Shown here piece by piece: positions 33,596-43,186 of a DNA stretch of 64,000 nucleotides (positions are counted from its first letter, which is position 1; every line of letters begins with the position of its first letter). Both the position numbers and the translations under genes were made by a program. The stretch lies in assembly GCF_900096975.1 (NCBI RefSeq), contig NZ_FMYQ01000032.1, positions 25,746 through 89,745 of the forward strand. Direction: 5' to 3'. The notes beneath the pieces were generated by a model. The model saw nothing but the letters and a program-made list of their open reading frames with translations. It did not search any database and was not told the DNA's origin. The DNA comes from Paraburkholderia lycopersici (GTDB lineage: Bacteria; Pseudomonadota; Gammaproteobacteria; Burkholderiales; Burkholderiaceae).

Positions 33596-34200
33596 AGCGC
33601 ACGATTCAACGATTTTTCCGTCATCTGCTGGTGTGGGCGTCACTGGCGCTGACTCTGTCCGTGGTGCCAACGATGGCGTACGCCGATGACTGGGGCTGTC
33701 AGGTGCTGCTGTGCCTCGCTAATCCGGGCGGCCCGGAGCAATACGGCGCGTGCGTGCCGCCGATCGAAAAGCTCTGGAAGGCCCTGAGTCACGGCGATCC
33801 GTTTCCGAGCTGCGATTTCAGCGCGGGTCTCGCCAGCCTGCCGCCTGATGTGCGTAATGCGATTCCGGCCGCATGGCTTGCGAATCTCGGTGTAGGTACC
33901 GGTGCCTCGAACACCTGGGCGAGCAGCGGCTATTGCCGGGAAGATTTGCTGTACTGGGGCGGCCCCGACGATAGTCTCCCGCTGTGCCGGGCATCCGGCG
34001 CGATCAACGTCGTGATCGACGGCCAGCTCTATACGCGCGTCTGGTGGGGGACGAATGGCGCGGCGGGGAGTTCGACCATCACTGAATATTACGGTCCGCC
34101 CGGTATGTCGGCCGTGTCGGATCAGGCCGCGTATGACCCGACGCAGGCGCTCGCACTCTGGAGGCAGGCGCAGGACGACGATTCGCGCTGGAATCGATAA
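33592..34200 (+). CDS. Exported Cys-rich protein of the conjugation operon
   Basis: 202 residues. Signal peptide at 1-31 (cleavage near AYADD). The mature part contains six cysteines (WGCQVLLCLANPGGPEQYGAC, then SC, YC, LC), suggesting disulphides in the periplasm. Proteins with the opening DDWGCQVLLCLANPGG occur in conjugation operons of proteobacterial elements, annotated as hypothetical or TrbM-like. TrbM is the best guess. Overlap with parB and proximity to virB1 place it in the transfer operon. Confidence 0.75.
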   Translation: MKRTIQRFFRHLLVWASLALTLSVVPTMAYADDWGCQVLLCLANPGGPEQYGACVPPIEKLWKALSHGDPFPSCDFSAGLASLPPDVRNAIPAAWLANLGVGTGASNTWASSGYCREDLLYWGGPDDSLPLCRASGAINVVIDGQLYTRVWWGTNGAAGSSTITEYYGPPGMSAVSDQAAYDPTQALALWRQAQDDDSRWNR

Positions 34201-34211
34201 GGAGCGCGACG

Positions 34212-34892
34212 ATGATCTCTATCGATCTCCCCGTGCTTGTCGCGCAATGTGCGCCGGGTGTCCACCCGGTCACGATGCAAGCCGTGGTGCGTACTGAGTC
34301 TGGCGGTAACCCGTATGCCATCGGCGTCGTCGGCGGGCGTCTCGCCCGTCAACCCCGTACGTTGGGCGAAGCTGTTGCGACCGCCAATGCGCTGGCGCGT
34401 GCTGGATGGAACTACAGCGTAGGTCTAGCGCAGGTGAATCGCGATCATCTGGCCGAATATGGGTTGGTCGGCGCCGCAGCATTCGACGCTTGCCGCAATC
34501 TGCAGGCCGGGGCCGACATTCTCGCCCGATGCTATGCACGGGCGGCAGGCCGTGGACAGGCCGGTCAAGTCGCGCTGCGCGACGGTCTGTCCTGCTATAC
34601 CAGCGGCAATTTCCAGACGGGCTATCGAACTGGCTACGTGCAGCGCGTGGTGACGAATGTCAGCGAGGCTTCGGTCCCGACACCGCGGCCTGTCGTGCCC
34701 GCTCTCGATGTACGCGAAGTTATCCCTGTGATACCGGCAGCGGGTTCGACAGGCGACGCGGCGCGCAGCACGCGCCAGGCACATCCTGTCCGTTCTGGCG
34801 GGGCCGTGTCGTCTGGTGCGGCCGACGAGGCGGAGCGGCCTAACGGGACAGATGCGATCGAAGTCCCCGACAACAGCGCGGTGGTGTTCTGA
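34212..34892 (+). CDS. virB1: VirB1-type lytic transglycosylase
   Basis: 226 residues. The SLT domain at about 10-150 has the catalytic Glu in VVRTESGGNPYAIG, followed by NYSVGLAQVNRDHL and the SCYTSGNFQTGY motif. It opens peptidoglycan for assembly of the type IV secretion channel. No signal peptide is visible at the predicted N-terminus, as in some VirB1 homologues. The C-terminal 70 residues are Pro/Ala-rich. The stop overlaps the topB start by one base. Confidence 0.9.
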   Translation: MISIDLPVLVAQCAPGVHPVTMQAVVRTESGGNPYAIGVVGGRLARQPRTLGEAVATANALARAGWNYSVGLAQVNRDHLAEYGLVGAAAFDACRNLQAGADILARCYARAAGRGQAGQVALRDGLSCYTSGNFQTGYRTGYVQRVVTNVSEASVPTPRPVVPALDVREVIPVIPAAGSTGDAARSTRQAHPVRSGGAVSSGAADEAERPNGTDAIEVPDNSAVVF

Positions 34893-37072
34893 TGAAAGCC
34901 CTTATTCTTGCCGAAAAGCCCTCGGTCGCGGGCGACATCGCGGCCGCGCTGGGTGGGTTCTCGCAGGTCGAAAAAAATGTATTCGAGCGCGATGATCTGG
35001 TGGTGACCTGCGCGGCCGGCCATCTGATCGGGATTGCCGCGCCCGAGGCGATCGCGCACCTGACGCCGGTGATTCCGCAGCAGTTTTCCCTGGTCGTGCG
35101 CGAGACGGCGTCGGAGCGACTGAAGGCCGTGCTCAGGCAGATGCGCCGCAGCGACGTGGGCACGCTGATCAACGCCTGCGACGCGGGCCGGGAGGGCGAG
35201 CTGATTTTCCGGTTGATCGTCGAATTCGGACAGAGCAATAAGCCGGTCCGCCGCATGTGGTTGCAATCGATGACGCCGCAGGCGATCCGCGACAGCTTTG
35301 CCGCGATGCGGACCGATGAGCAGATGCGGCCGCTTGCGGCGGCAGCGCGTGCCCGTGCCGAAGCAGACTGGATCGTCGGAATCAACGGGTCACGCCTGTG
35401 CCGGAAGCTGACAGGCGTGACCACGCCGGTCGGTCGTGTGCAGACGCCGACCCTCATGCTGGTAGTCGAACGCGAAGAAGCGATTCACCGGTTTCAGCCG
35501 CGCACCTATCACGAGGTGCATCTGAAAATATTGCTGCAGGCAGGCGAATTCGTTGCACGCTGGCAGAACCCGGAGGGCGGGGCGCTGGGTGCGATCGAAT
35601 CGAATGCCGTTGATGCGGGCGCTGCCGAGCGCCGCGAACGGATCTGGAACGTGCAGGCCGCCAACGCGATCGCGGCACGCTGCGCCGGGCGCGATCTGGA
35701 ATGCATCACGGACGACACGCAGCCGTCGAGGCGCGCGGCACCGTCCTTGTTCGATCTGACCAGCTTGCAGCGTGAGGCGAACCGGCTCTACGGTCTGTCG
35801 GCGAAACAGACCCTCGATCTGGCGCAGGTGCTGTATCAGGACCGCAAGGTACTGACCTATCCGCGTACCGATGCGAAGGCACTGCCCGAGGACTATGTGC
35901 CGGCCATCACGAAGATCATCGGCACGCTGACGGAAGGCCCGTATGCCGCCCAGGCGCGGCGCATTCTCGAGGGTAGGTGGATTCGGCCGACGAAGCGGAT
36001 CTTCGATAACGGCAAGATCAGCGATCACTTCGCGATCATCCCGACGGGCGCATCCGCGTCCGGCCTGTCGGAAGCGGAATGGACGATCTACGACCTGGTC
36101 GTGCGTCGTACGCTCGCAGCGTTCTATCCGGACGCGGAGTTTTCCGTGACCACGCGCACGGTCGAGCTGCCGGACGATGTTTTCGTCGCGCGCGGGCGGG
36201 TCATGGTGCAGCCAGGATGGCTCGCCGTCTATCGCGGAGAGATTGAGGGTGACGGTCAAGGGGCACAGGCCGATGCGTCGACAGCGCTGCCGGCCCTGAA
36301 AGCCGGCGAGGCCGGCCGTAACGCAGGCGTGTCGGTGGTCGAAGGAAAGACACGTGCGCCCGCCCGGTACACCGAGGCCACGTTGCTGTCCGCAATGGAG
36401 CATGCGGGGCGCCAGGTCGAAGACGAAGCGTTGCGCGAGACGATGGCCGAGCGCGGGCTTGGCACGCCGGCCACGCGCGCGGCAACGATCGAAGGTTTGC
36501 TGGCGGATGGCTATCTGGAGCGCCAGAAAAAGCTGCTCGTGCCGACAGTCCGTGCGTTTTCGCTCAAGAAACTACTGGTCACGCTACAGGGAGAAGCCTT
36601 GCTGTCGCCGATCCTCACGGGCGAATGGGAGTCCCGGCTTCGCGCAATCGAGCGCGGTGAGGCGTCGGCCGTGGGGTTTCGCGGGCCGGTCGAGGCCTTC
36701 GTGTATGCGCTTGCGAAACGTACCGATGCGCTCGAGGCCGCAGTGCTCGCGAGCAACCCGCTGTGTCCGGCCTGTGGCAAGCCGTTGCGCCGCGTAGTCG
36801 GCAAGCACGGCCCGTTCTGGAGCTGTTCGACGTATCCCGCGTGCAACACGGTTCTGCCCGATGAACAGGGGCGTCCCGGCCGGCCGCGACCGAAACCTGC
36901 CATCAGCCAGTTCAAATGCACGTGCGGCGCGGGCCTCGTGCATCGGACCGGCACGTCGAAGAAAACCCGCAAGCCCTACGACCTGTGGTCGTGCAGCGCC
37001 TATCCGAAATGCAAGAACGCTTACGGTGACCGCGATGGTCATCCCGATATCACGAATGCTCCTGTTGAGTAA
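34892..37072 (+). CDS. topB: DNA topoisomerase III (TopB/TraE type)
   Basis: 726 residues. The TOPRIM domain contains LAEKPSVA at the N-terminus and the acidic motif NACDAGREGELIF. The active-site Tyr323 lies in TYPRTDA. The C-terminus has two zinc-ribbon-like cysteine modules (CPACGKPL with CSTYPAC, and CTCGAG with CSAYPKC). Plasmid- and ICE-borne topoisomerase III decatenates transferred DNA. It lies inside the conjugation operon, between virB1 and virB2, a common place in broad-host-range elements. Confidence 0.95.
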   Translation: MKALILAEKPSVAGDIAAALGGFSQVEKNVFERDDLVVTCAAGHLIGIAAPEAIAHLTPVIPQQFSLVVRETASERLKAVLRQMRRSDVGTLINACDAGREGELIFRLIVEFGQSNKPVRRMWLQSMTPQAIRDSFAAMRTDEQMRPLAAAARARAEADWIVGINGSRLCRKLTGVTTPVGRVQTPTLMLVVEREEAIHRFQPRTYHEVHLKILLQAGEFVARWQNPEGGALGAIESNAVDAGAAERRERIWNVQAANAIAARCAGRDLECITDDTQPSRRAAPSLFDLTSLQREANRLYGLSAKQTLDLAQVLYQDRKVLTYPRTDAKALPEDYVPAITKIIGTLTEGPYAAQARRILEGRWIRPTKRIFDNGKISDHFAIIPTGASASGLSEAEWTIYDLVVRRTLAAFYPDAEFSVTTRTVELPDDVFVARGRVMVQPGWLAVYRGEIEGDGQGAQADASTALPALKAGEAGRNAGVSVVEGKTRAPARYTEATLLSAMEHAGRQVEDEALRETMAERGLGTPATRAATIEGLLADGYLERQKKLLVPTVRAFSLKKLLVTLQGEALLSPILTGEWESRLRAIERGEASAVGFRGPVEAFVYALAKRTDALEAAVLASNPLCPACGKPLRRVVGKHGPFWSCSTYPACNTVLPDEQGRPGRPRPKPAISQFKCTCGAGLVHRTGTSKKTRKPYDLWSCSAYPKCKNAYGDRDGHPDITNAPVE

Positions 37073-37183
37073 CGCTGCCTAGTTTCCCGGTTTTTTCAAG
37101 CAATAGGCGAAGGCGCTAGATCAGACGCGATCTCGGCGGGGAGTTGCTTCGCTTGAATTCAGGATAACGAATTGAGGTAAGGC

Positions 37184-37492
37184 ATGAAAAAGAACCAACG
37201 TCGTATCGAGACCTGCCTGCAGGTGATGGGTGCGAGCCTGCTTGCACTCTTGCTGGCGGACCCGGCCTGCGCACAGATCACCTCGCAGGCGAGCACGATC
37301 CTAAACGACATCTCGACGGGGCTGATGGCGATCGGTGTCGTAATCTGCACGATCGCGCTGATGTGGGCGGGTTTCAAGGTCATGTTCCAGCATGCACGCT
37401 TTGGCGAGATCGCGAACATCTTCATCGGTGCGATGCTGGTGGGCGGGGCGTCGACAATTGCTGGCGTGCTGCTGTCCGGCAGCTCGACGTAA
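37184..37492 (+). CDS. virB2: VirB2/TrbC major pilin
   Basis: 102 residues. A long signal sequence (about 1-31, ending ACAQ) and two hydrophobic helices (about 48-67 and 76-98) are the pattern of VirB2 pilins. It forms the conjugative pilus. A 111-base gap separates it from topB, the longest gap so far in the operon, so an internal promoter is possible. AGGTAAGG lies before the ATG. Confidence 0.9.
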   Translation: MKKNQRRIETCLQVMGASLLALLLADPACAQITSQASTILNDISTGLMAIGVVICTIALMWAGFKVMFQHARFGEIANIFIGAMLVGGASTIAGVLLSGSST

Positions 37493-37507
37493 GCGGGGAG
37501 ATGCGCC

Positions 37508-40354
37508 ATGTCCTCCCTCGACCTACGCGACGAGATTTTCAAAGGCTGCACCCGGCCGGCCATGATGATGGGCGTGCCGATCGGTCCGTTTATCGGCGCG
37601 GTCGGCTCGCTCCTGATCATCGGCATGTGGACCTTCACTGTGTCGCCAGTCGCGGCGCTTGTCGTGCTGTCGATGCTGGTGCCGGTCGTGGTCACGATGC
37701 GCGCGATCACGCGTTACGACGATCAGCGGCTGCGGCAGACCTTCATGCGCTTGCGCCTGCGGCTGTTGCAGCGCAACCGGGCGTTCTGGGGCGCGCACGC
37801 CTATTCGCCGACCGGGAAATTCCGTCGAAGGGGTAGCGAGACCGGCGCCACGCCGAAGTTCGATGCCGAGGCGGCGCGCGAGGTGCCGGTGGCCGATTTC
37901 GTGCCGTACTCGTCGCAACTGACGGACACGATCATCCGCACACGCGAGGGCGATTTCCTGCGGATCTTTCGCCTGGAGGGAATTGCTTTCGAGACGGCCG
38001 ATCCGGTCGATATCCTTGCGCGCCACGACGGATTCAATAGCTTGGTGCGCAGTTTCGGCACGGGCAACGTGTCGCTGTGGTCGCACCGCATCAGCCGGCG
38101 CGTGAACGACCGGCTTCATTCGCGCTATGCGAACGAGCGGATCGATGCGATGGCGGATGCCTATTACGACGGCTTCGCTGGCTACCGGATGATGGCGCGC
38201 GATCAGTATCTGACCGTGATCTATCGGCCGGTGCGCACGAAGAGCGGCAAAGTGCTGCGCCAGGCGCCGCGCACGATCGACGCGATCCGCGAGACCGAGC
38301 GCGCGGCAATCAAGGCACTCGACGACCTGGGCCGCGACGTGATGCAAAGTCTCGCGCGCTATCGCCCCGAGCCTTTGGGCACCTATCAGCACAACGGTCG
38401 CGAGTATTCGCGTGCGCTCGAATTCCTGGGCTATCTGCTCAATCGCGTCTGGGAGCGCGTGCCGGTGCCGTCAGGTCGCATTGCCGAAGCCTTGCCGACT
38501 TCGCGTTTGTTCTTCGGCGGCGAGAAGCTCGAATTCAGGACCGCGAGCGGACGCCAATACGGCGTGATGCTCGACCTGAAAGATTACCCGGAGACGTCCG
38601 AGCCGGGCATGCTCAACGGTCTGCTGTACGGGAATTTCGAGTGCATCGAGACCCAGAGCTTTTCGGTCCTCGACCGGACAAGCGCCAAGACGGTGCTCGA
38701 GCGTCAACGCGGCCGGCTGATCGCGGGCGAGGATGCAGCGAGCTCGCAGATCGCCGCGATGGATCAGGCGCTCGACGGGCTGGTCAACGGCACCTTCGTG
38801 CTCGGCGAGTACCACTATTCGCTGGCCGTGTTCGGCGAAACCCAGGCGGAGGCCGAGCGGGCAGCCTCGATAGCGCGCGCGACCCTGCAGGATGCCGGCT
38901 TTCAGGCGGCGATGGTAGATCTCGTGGCCGATGCCGCCTGGTTCGCCCAGTTGCCGGCGAACTGGCGCTACCGCACGCGAGAGGCGACGCTGAGCTCGCG
39001 CAATTTCTGCGGCCTGTCGAGTTTCCACAATTTCATGTCCGGCAAGCGTAACGGCAATCCGTGGGGCGAGGCGATCGCGATCCTGCGCTCGCCGAGCGGC
39101 CAGCCCGTCTATCTGAACTGCCATGTGACGCCCGAGGACAAGGATTCGTTCGACGCGAAGGCGCTCGCGCATACGCTGATCGTGGGGCAGGCCGGCTCCG
39201 GCAAGACCGCGCTGGAGATGTTCATGCTCGCCATGCTCACGAAATACGGCGTGTCGCTGGCGCTGTTCGACAAGGACCGCGGCTGCGAGATCGCGATTCG
39301 CTGGATGGGCGGTACCTATCTGCGCATGCGGCGAGGTGAATCGACGGGGCTCAATCCGTTCTGGCTTGACCCGACGCCGGGCAATGTGGATTTCTGGGTG
39401 CGTGTCGTGACGCGTTGCGTGACGCGTGCGGACAAGCCGCCGACCACGAAGCAGGAAGGGGATATCTGGACGGCCGTGCAGGCAGTCGCCGGCATGCCCA
39501 GGGAAGCAAGGCGCCTGTCGATGGTGCTCCAGTTGCTGCCGAAGGACGGCGAGGACAGTCTGTACGAGCGCCTGGCGAAGTGGTGCCGGCCAGGGCGTCT
39601 CGGTTGGGTGCTCGACAATGCGACCGACCAGATCGCCGGTTCGATGGCACAGAGCCAGATTTTCGGCTTCGATGACACCGAGCTCGTCGACGACGCCGAG
39701 ATTGCGCCGCTCGTCACGATGACGATGCTGCATTACACCGACCTCAAGATCGACGGCAATCGCTTCGTGGTGGTGCTGGCCGAATTCTGGAAGCGCCTGC
39801 AGAGCGACGTGTATACGAGCTTCGCCGAGGACATGCAGCGCACCGGTCGCAAGGAGAACACGTTTGCGATCTACGACACGCAATCGCCGGCCGAAGTGCT
39901 CGCGAGTCCTGCTGCGAAGGCGCTGATCGGCCAGATGGCGACGGTCATCTACCTGCCGAACCCGACCGCCGACGGGGCCGACTACGTTGACGGCTTCAAG
40001 CTGTCGAAGGCCGAATTCGAGATCGTGCGCAACCTGGGCGAGACCAGCCGCCGCGCGCTGATCAAACAGGGTTCGCGCTCGTGCGTGGTGACGCTCGATC
40101 TGTCCGGTCTCAAGGCTGGCCAGGGCGAAGCGATCGACATCCTGTCGGGATCGAAGGACAACGTCGAGCTGCTCGACGAGATCCGCGCCGAGGTCGGCGA
40201 CGATCCACAGGCCTGGCTGCCGGTGTTCCAGCAGCGGCTCGGCGCGCGGCGGGCAGTGGAGCATGACGCTAGGCAGAAGATCCGCGCCCATCCGATCACG
40301 CCGTTTGCGATCCATGCATCGGGGCACAACTCGACGGAGGCACGTCATGGCTAA
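37508..40354 (+). CDS. virB4: VirB3-VirB4 fusion protein
   Basis: 948 residues. The first about 100 are a VirB3-like membrane domain (FKGCTRPAMMMGVPIGPF and a hydrophobic segment to about 65). The rest is VirB4/TrbE, with the CagE/TrbE/VirB N-terminal domain and a C-terminal ATPase. Walker A is GQAGSGKT (about 560-567). The Walker B region reads VVVLAEFW near 757, with Ala where an Asp is common. It energises pilus assembly and substrate transfer. The fusion is known in several VirB systems. It overlaps virB6 by eight bases. Confidence 0.93.
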   Translation: MSSLDLRDEIFKGCTRPAMMMGVPIGPFIGAVGSLLIIGMWTFTVSPVAALVVLSMLVPVVVTMRAITRYDDQRLRQTFMRLRLRLLQRNRAFWGAHAYSPTGKFRRRGSETGATPKFDAEAAREVPVADFVPYSSQLTDTIIRTREGDFLRIFRLEGIAFETADPVDILARHDGFNSLVRSFGTGNVSLWSHRISRRVNDRLHSRYANERIDAMADAYYDGFAGYRMMARDQYLTVIYRPVRTKSGKVLRQAPRTIDAIRETERAAIKALDDLGRDVMQSLARYRPEPLGTYQHNGREYSRALEFLGYLLNRVWERVPVPSGRIAEALPTSRLFFGGEKLEFRTASGRQYGVMLDLKDYPETSEPGMLNGLLYGNFECIETQSFSVLDRTSAKTVLERQRGRLIAGEDAASSQIAAMDQALDGLVNGTFVLGEYHYSLAVFGETQAEAERAASIARATLQDAGFQAAMVDLVADAAWFAQLPANWRYRTREATLSSRNFCGLSSFHNFMSGKRNGNPWGEAIAILRSPSGQPVYLNCHVTPEDKDSFDAKALAHTLIVGQAGSGKTALEMFMLAMLTKYGVSLALFDKDRGCEIAIRWMGGTYLRMRRGESTGLNPFWLDPTPGNVDFWVRVVTRCVTRADKPPTTKQEGDIWTAVQAVAGMPREARRLSMVLQLLPKDGEDSLYERLAKWCRPGRLGWVLDNATDQIAGSMAQSQIFGFDDTELVDDAEIAPLVTMTMLHYTDLKIDGNRFVVVLAEFWKRLQSDVYTSFAEDMQRTGRKENTFAIYDTQSPAEVLASPAAKALIGQMATVIYLPNPTADGADYVDGFKLSKAEFEIVRNLGETSRRALIKQGSRSCVVTLDLSGLKAGQGEAIDILSGSKDNVELLDEIRAEVGDDPQAWLPVFQQRLGARRAVEHDARQKIRAHPITPFAIHASGHNSTEARHG

Positions 40355-41525
40355 CGGCGTGTTCTCGATGGTCGGCAATGGTATCGAAAGCGGGATCGGT
40401 ACCTATGTGACGCATACGTCGACGGCGCTATCGAGTGCTCTGGTGCCCGTGGTCACGACAGCCGTAACGGTGTGGGTGATGGCCTATGGGTTCGCCGTGA
40501 TGCGCGGCGAGGCATCGGAATCCGTACCGGCGTTCGCCTGGCGGGCTGTCAAGGTCGCAATCCTGCTGGCGGTGGCGCTCGGCAGCGGAATTTACCAGTC
40601 CACGGTCATTACCGACGTGGAGAACGGCACAGGCATGCTTGCGCAGACCATCGCGCAGGCGGGTGGCGGTACGTGCTCGGCCAACGTGTCGGGAGTGACG
40701 GGAACGGGCAGCACGTCGGCGAACAGCGTCTATGCGGCACTCGATTGCTACGACGCACAGCTCGGCGCCGTCGTCACGACTGATGTCAATCATGCCTCGC
40801 AGGCGGGCTTGACCGACTTCGGTGCGGCAATGGGTTATCTCGCCAGCGCCATCATCGTGGCCTTCGGCGGCTGCGTGTTTCTGCTGGTTGCCTGTCTCGA
40901 GACCGTGCTGGCCCGGGTGTTTCTCGATCTGGTGCTCGGCATCGGGCCGCTCTTCATCGCCTGTGGCGCCTTCGAGCCGTCGCGGCGCTTCTTCGATGCG
41001 TGGACCGGCAAGGTCGTGAGCTACTGCCTGCTGCAAGTCCTGATCGCGGCATTCCTCGGCATCGCGCTCGCGGTGTTCTCGTCGGAAACGGCGTCCCTCA
41101 CGGGCCTGTCCTCTCTGCCAGCGGCGTCCGACAGCGGCAACCTCTACACCACGCTCGTCAACCAGATGATGGATTCGTCGTCCTCGACGGTCACCGACGA
41201 CCAGTATTTCATCGACGCGCTCGGCATGCTCGTGACTGGCATTTTCCTCGCGATGCTGTGCTGGCAGTTGCCGTCGGTCGCGGCGGCCCTCGGCGGTGGC
41301 AGTGCCGTGACGGGGATCGGCGCTTTCGCGGCCGGACTCGCGAGCCGGACCGTGGCTGATGCTGCGGGCACGGCGCTCAGCCAGTTTTTGCTGGGCAAGG
41401 GGCCTGGCAGTGGCGGCAGCATTTCGCGCGGCGGCGCGGGCGGGCCGGGCAGTCCCGGCGGGGGCGGGGCACGACCGGCCTACCAGCGTGCTGTGATGGA
41501 CAACCTGAATCGGGGAAGATCATGA
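40347..41525 (+). CDS. virB6: VirB6/TrbL inner-membrane channel protein
   Basis: 392 residues with about six hydrophobic segments (SSALVPVVTTAVTVWVMAYG first) and a conserved central region (FGGCVFLLVACLETVLARVF). It forms the inner-membrane channel of the transfer apparatus. The C-terminus is Gly-rich (GGSISRGGAGGPGSPGGGG). ATG at 40347 has GGAGG seven bases upstream. In this element virB6 precedes virB5, unlike the Agrobacterium order. The stop overlaps virB5 by four bases. Confidence 0.92.
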   Translation: MANGVFSMVGNGIESGIGTYVTHTSTALSSALVPVVTTAVTVWVMAYGFAVMRGEASESVPAFAWRAVKVAILLAVALGSGIYQSTVITDVENGTGMLAQTIAQAGGGTCSANVSGVTGTGSTSANSVYAALDCYDAQLGAVVTTDVNHASQAGLTDFGAAMGYLASAIIVAFGGCVFLLVACLETVLARVFLDLVLGIGPLFIACGAFEPSRRFFDAWTGKVVSYCLLQVLIAAFLGIALAVFSSETASLTGLSSLPAASDSGNLYTTLVNQMMDSSSSTVTDDQYFIDALGMLVTGIFLAMLCWQLPSVAAALGGGSAVTGIGAFAAGLASRTVADAAGTALSQFLLGKGPGSGGSISRGGAGGPGSPGGGGARPAYQRAVMDNLNRGRS

Positions 41526-42256
41526 AACAGATAGTCAAGGCGTGCCAGCCGGCGCGTCGGCCGATCGGCCAGCGCATTGTCGCTGTGTACATCGTGGCGC
41601 TGATGGTCACGGTTCCGCCTGCGGCGCGTGCGCAGGGCATTCCCGTCTTCGACGCATCGGCCGTCGCACAGATGCTGCTCACGGTCAGCAACCTGCAGCA
41701 GCAGGTCCAGCAACTGATGACGACGTACAACTCGCTGACGGGCGTACGCGGCTTTGGAAGCCTCCTGAGCAACCCGATCGTGGCGCAGTCCTTGCCGGCC
41801 AACTGGCAGAGCATCTATACGGCGATCCAGCAGGGTGGCTATTCGGGCCTGACGGGTGCGGCGCAGGCTCTGCGTTCGGCGAGCCAGATCTACAACTGCC
41901 AGAACCAGGCCGGCATCGACCAGCGGATCTGCCAGCGTACGCTCAACAAGCCGTTCCAGGACAAGGCGCTTGCCCAGCAGGCCTATCAGACCGAGCTCAA
42001 TGAGCTGAATCAGGTGCAGTCGCTCGTGCAGCAGATCAACCAGACCCAAGACCCGAAGGGAATCGCTGAACTGCAGGGCCGTATTGCCGGCGAGCAGGCC
42101 GCGATCCAGCAGGAAACGACCAAGCTGCAACTGTTCAAGATGATGGCCGAAACCGAAGACCACCTCGTGGCCGAGCAACAGCACGAACTCGATCTGCAAC
42201 GCTCGTCGAGCGGGCAGCGCGCCCAGGACCGACTGACGCCGGTGACCTTCGACTAA
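41522..42256 (+). CDS. virB5: VirB5/TrbJ minor pilin
   Basis: 244 residues. A signal peptide (about 1-37, cleavage near ARAQG) precedes FDASAVAQMLLTVSNLQQQV, typical of VirB5/TrbJ, and then long helical Gln-rich stretches. It is the pilus-tip adhesin in the family. It overlaps virB6 and is followed after 16 bases by the small lipoprotein gene. Confidence 0.9.
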   Translation: MKQIVKACQPARRPIGQRIVAVYIVALMVTVPPAARAQGIPVFDASAVAQMLLTVSNLQQQVQQLMTTYNSLTGVRGFGSLLSNPIVAQSLPANWQSIYTAIQQGGYSGLTGAAQALRSASQIYNCQNQAGIDQRICQRTLNKPFQDKALAQQAYQTELNELNQVQSLVQQINQTQDPKGIAELQGRIAGEQAAIQQETTKLQLFKMMAETEDHLVAEQQHELDLQRSSSGQRAQDRLTPVTFD

Positions 42257-42272
42257 TCATCCTTTCTCGATC

Positions 42273-42455
42273 ATGAACACATTCCTTTCAATAATATTAG
42301 TTATCCTGATCGTGTGCGATTCAGGGTGCAGTAGCGCGTCCCGTCCACCGCCGATGCCCGATGGCCGTCATCGCGTGCCCGTCAATCCGATGCCGGCATC
42401 CGCCGCGATCGCGCTTCCGGTGCAGGCAGCGACCCATGCCGGAGGTGTGGCATGA
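42273..42455 (+). CDS. virB7: VirB7-type lipoprotein
   Basis: 60 residues with a lipobox (CDSGCS, lipidated Cys at residue 19) after a hydrophobic signal segment. VirB7 lipoproteins stabilise VirB9 at the outer membrane, and its size and position just before virB8 fit. Entry-exclusion lipoproteins of the EexN type occupy the same place, so the identity rests on context. It overlaps virB8 by four bases. Confidence 0.75.
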   Translation: MNTFLSIILVILIVCDSGCSSASRPPPMPDGRHRVPVNPMPASAAIALPVQAATHAGGVA

Positions 42456-43186
42456 CGCTCCTTAAACATTCGACCCAGGCGCTCGACTGGGAAGCGTCGA
42501 TGCTGCAAATGCAGGAGCGTTCCGAGCGCCGTGCCTGGCAGGTCGCGAAGGTCGCGTCCGTCATCGCCGTGGCGTGCGCGGTGGCCTTCGCCTCGATGCT
42601 GCCGTTCTACCGGCTGATTCCATTGCCGATCGAGGTGGACCGGCTGACGGGCGATGCCGAGGTCATCGACGTGCTCGATGCGCGGCACGTCAAGTTGACC
42701 GAGCTGATCGACAAGCATTGGCTCACGACCTATGTCCAGACGCGCGAGCGGTACTTCTGGCCGTTCCTGCAGATGGACTACGACACCGTGCGCACGATGA
42801 GCGACGGCCGGGCCCAGCACGACTACGAGCAGATTTATGCCGGTCCTGGCGCGCTCGACAAAACCCTCGGCCCCGATATCGAGCACCGCATCAAGATCCT
42901 GTCGACGAGCCTGCCGCCCGGCGAGCCAGGGCGGGCCGTCGTGCGCTTCATGCGGACGACGGTCGATCACGGCCAGGTCGAGCGGCCCGAATGCTTTCTC
43001 GCGACGATCGCCTACCAGTACAAGCCCAGGCTGCTGCAGCGTGAGCGCGAAGGCACGCTCAATCCGCTGGGCTTCAAGGTGACGGCCTATAGCCGTGATG
43101 CCGATTACGGCGTTTGTCAGAGTAGTCAGGACAGTTCGGCACCGGGCATATCTGTTTCTGCGTCGTCGACGGAGGCCCAGCGATGA
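42452..43186 (+). CDS. virB8: VirB8 inner-membrane scaffold protein
   Basis: 244 residues. A cytoplasmic leader with WEASMLQMQERSERRAWQVA, one transmembrane segment (about 35-55) and the periplasmic VirB8 domain with PFYRLIPLPIEVDRLTG and FLATIAYQYKP. It nucleates the assembly of the channel. It overlaps virB7 and virB9 by four bases each. Confidence 0.93.
   Translation: MTLLKHSTQALDWEASMLQMQERSERRAWQVAKVASVIAVACAVAFASMLPFYRLIPLPIEVDRLTGDAEVIDVLDARHVKLTELIDKHWLTTYVQTRERYFWPFLQMDYDTVRTMSDGRAQHDYEQIYAGPGALDKTLGPDIEHRIKILSTSLPPGEPGRAVVRFMRTTVDHGQVERPECFLATIAYQYKPRLLQREREGTLNPLGFKVTAYSRDADYGVCQSSQDSSAPGISVSASSTEAQR

Noticed and set aside
38471..40378. Minus-strand open frame of 635 codons
   Set aside because: Antisense to the virB3-4 fusion, which has clear ATPase motifs; no motif in the antisense product.
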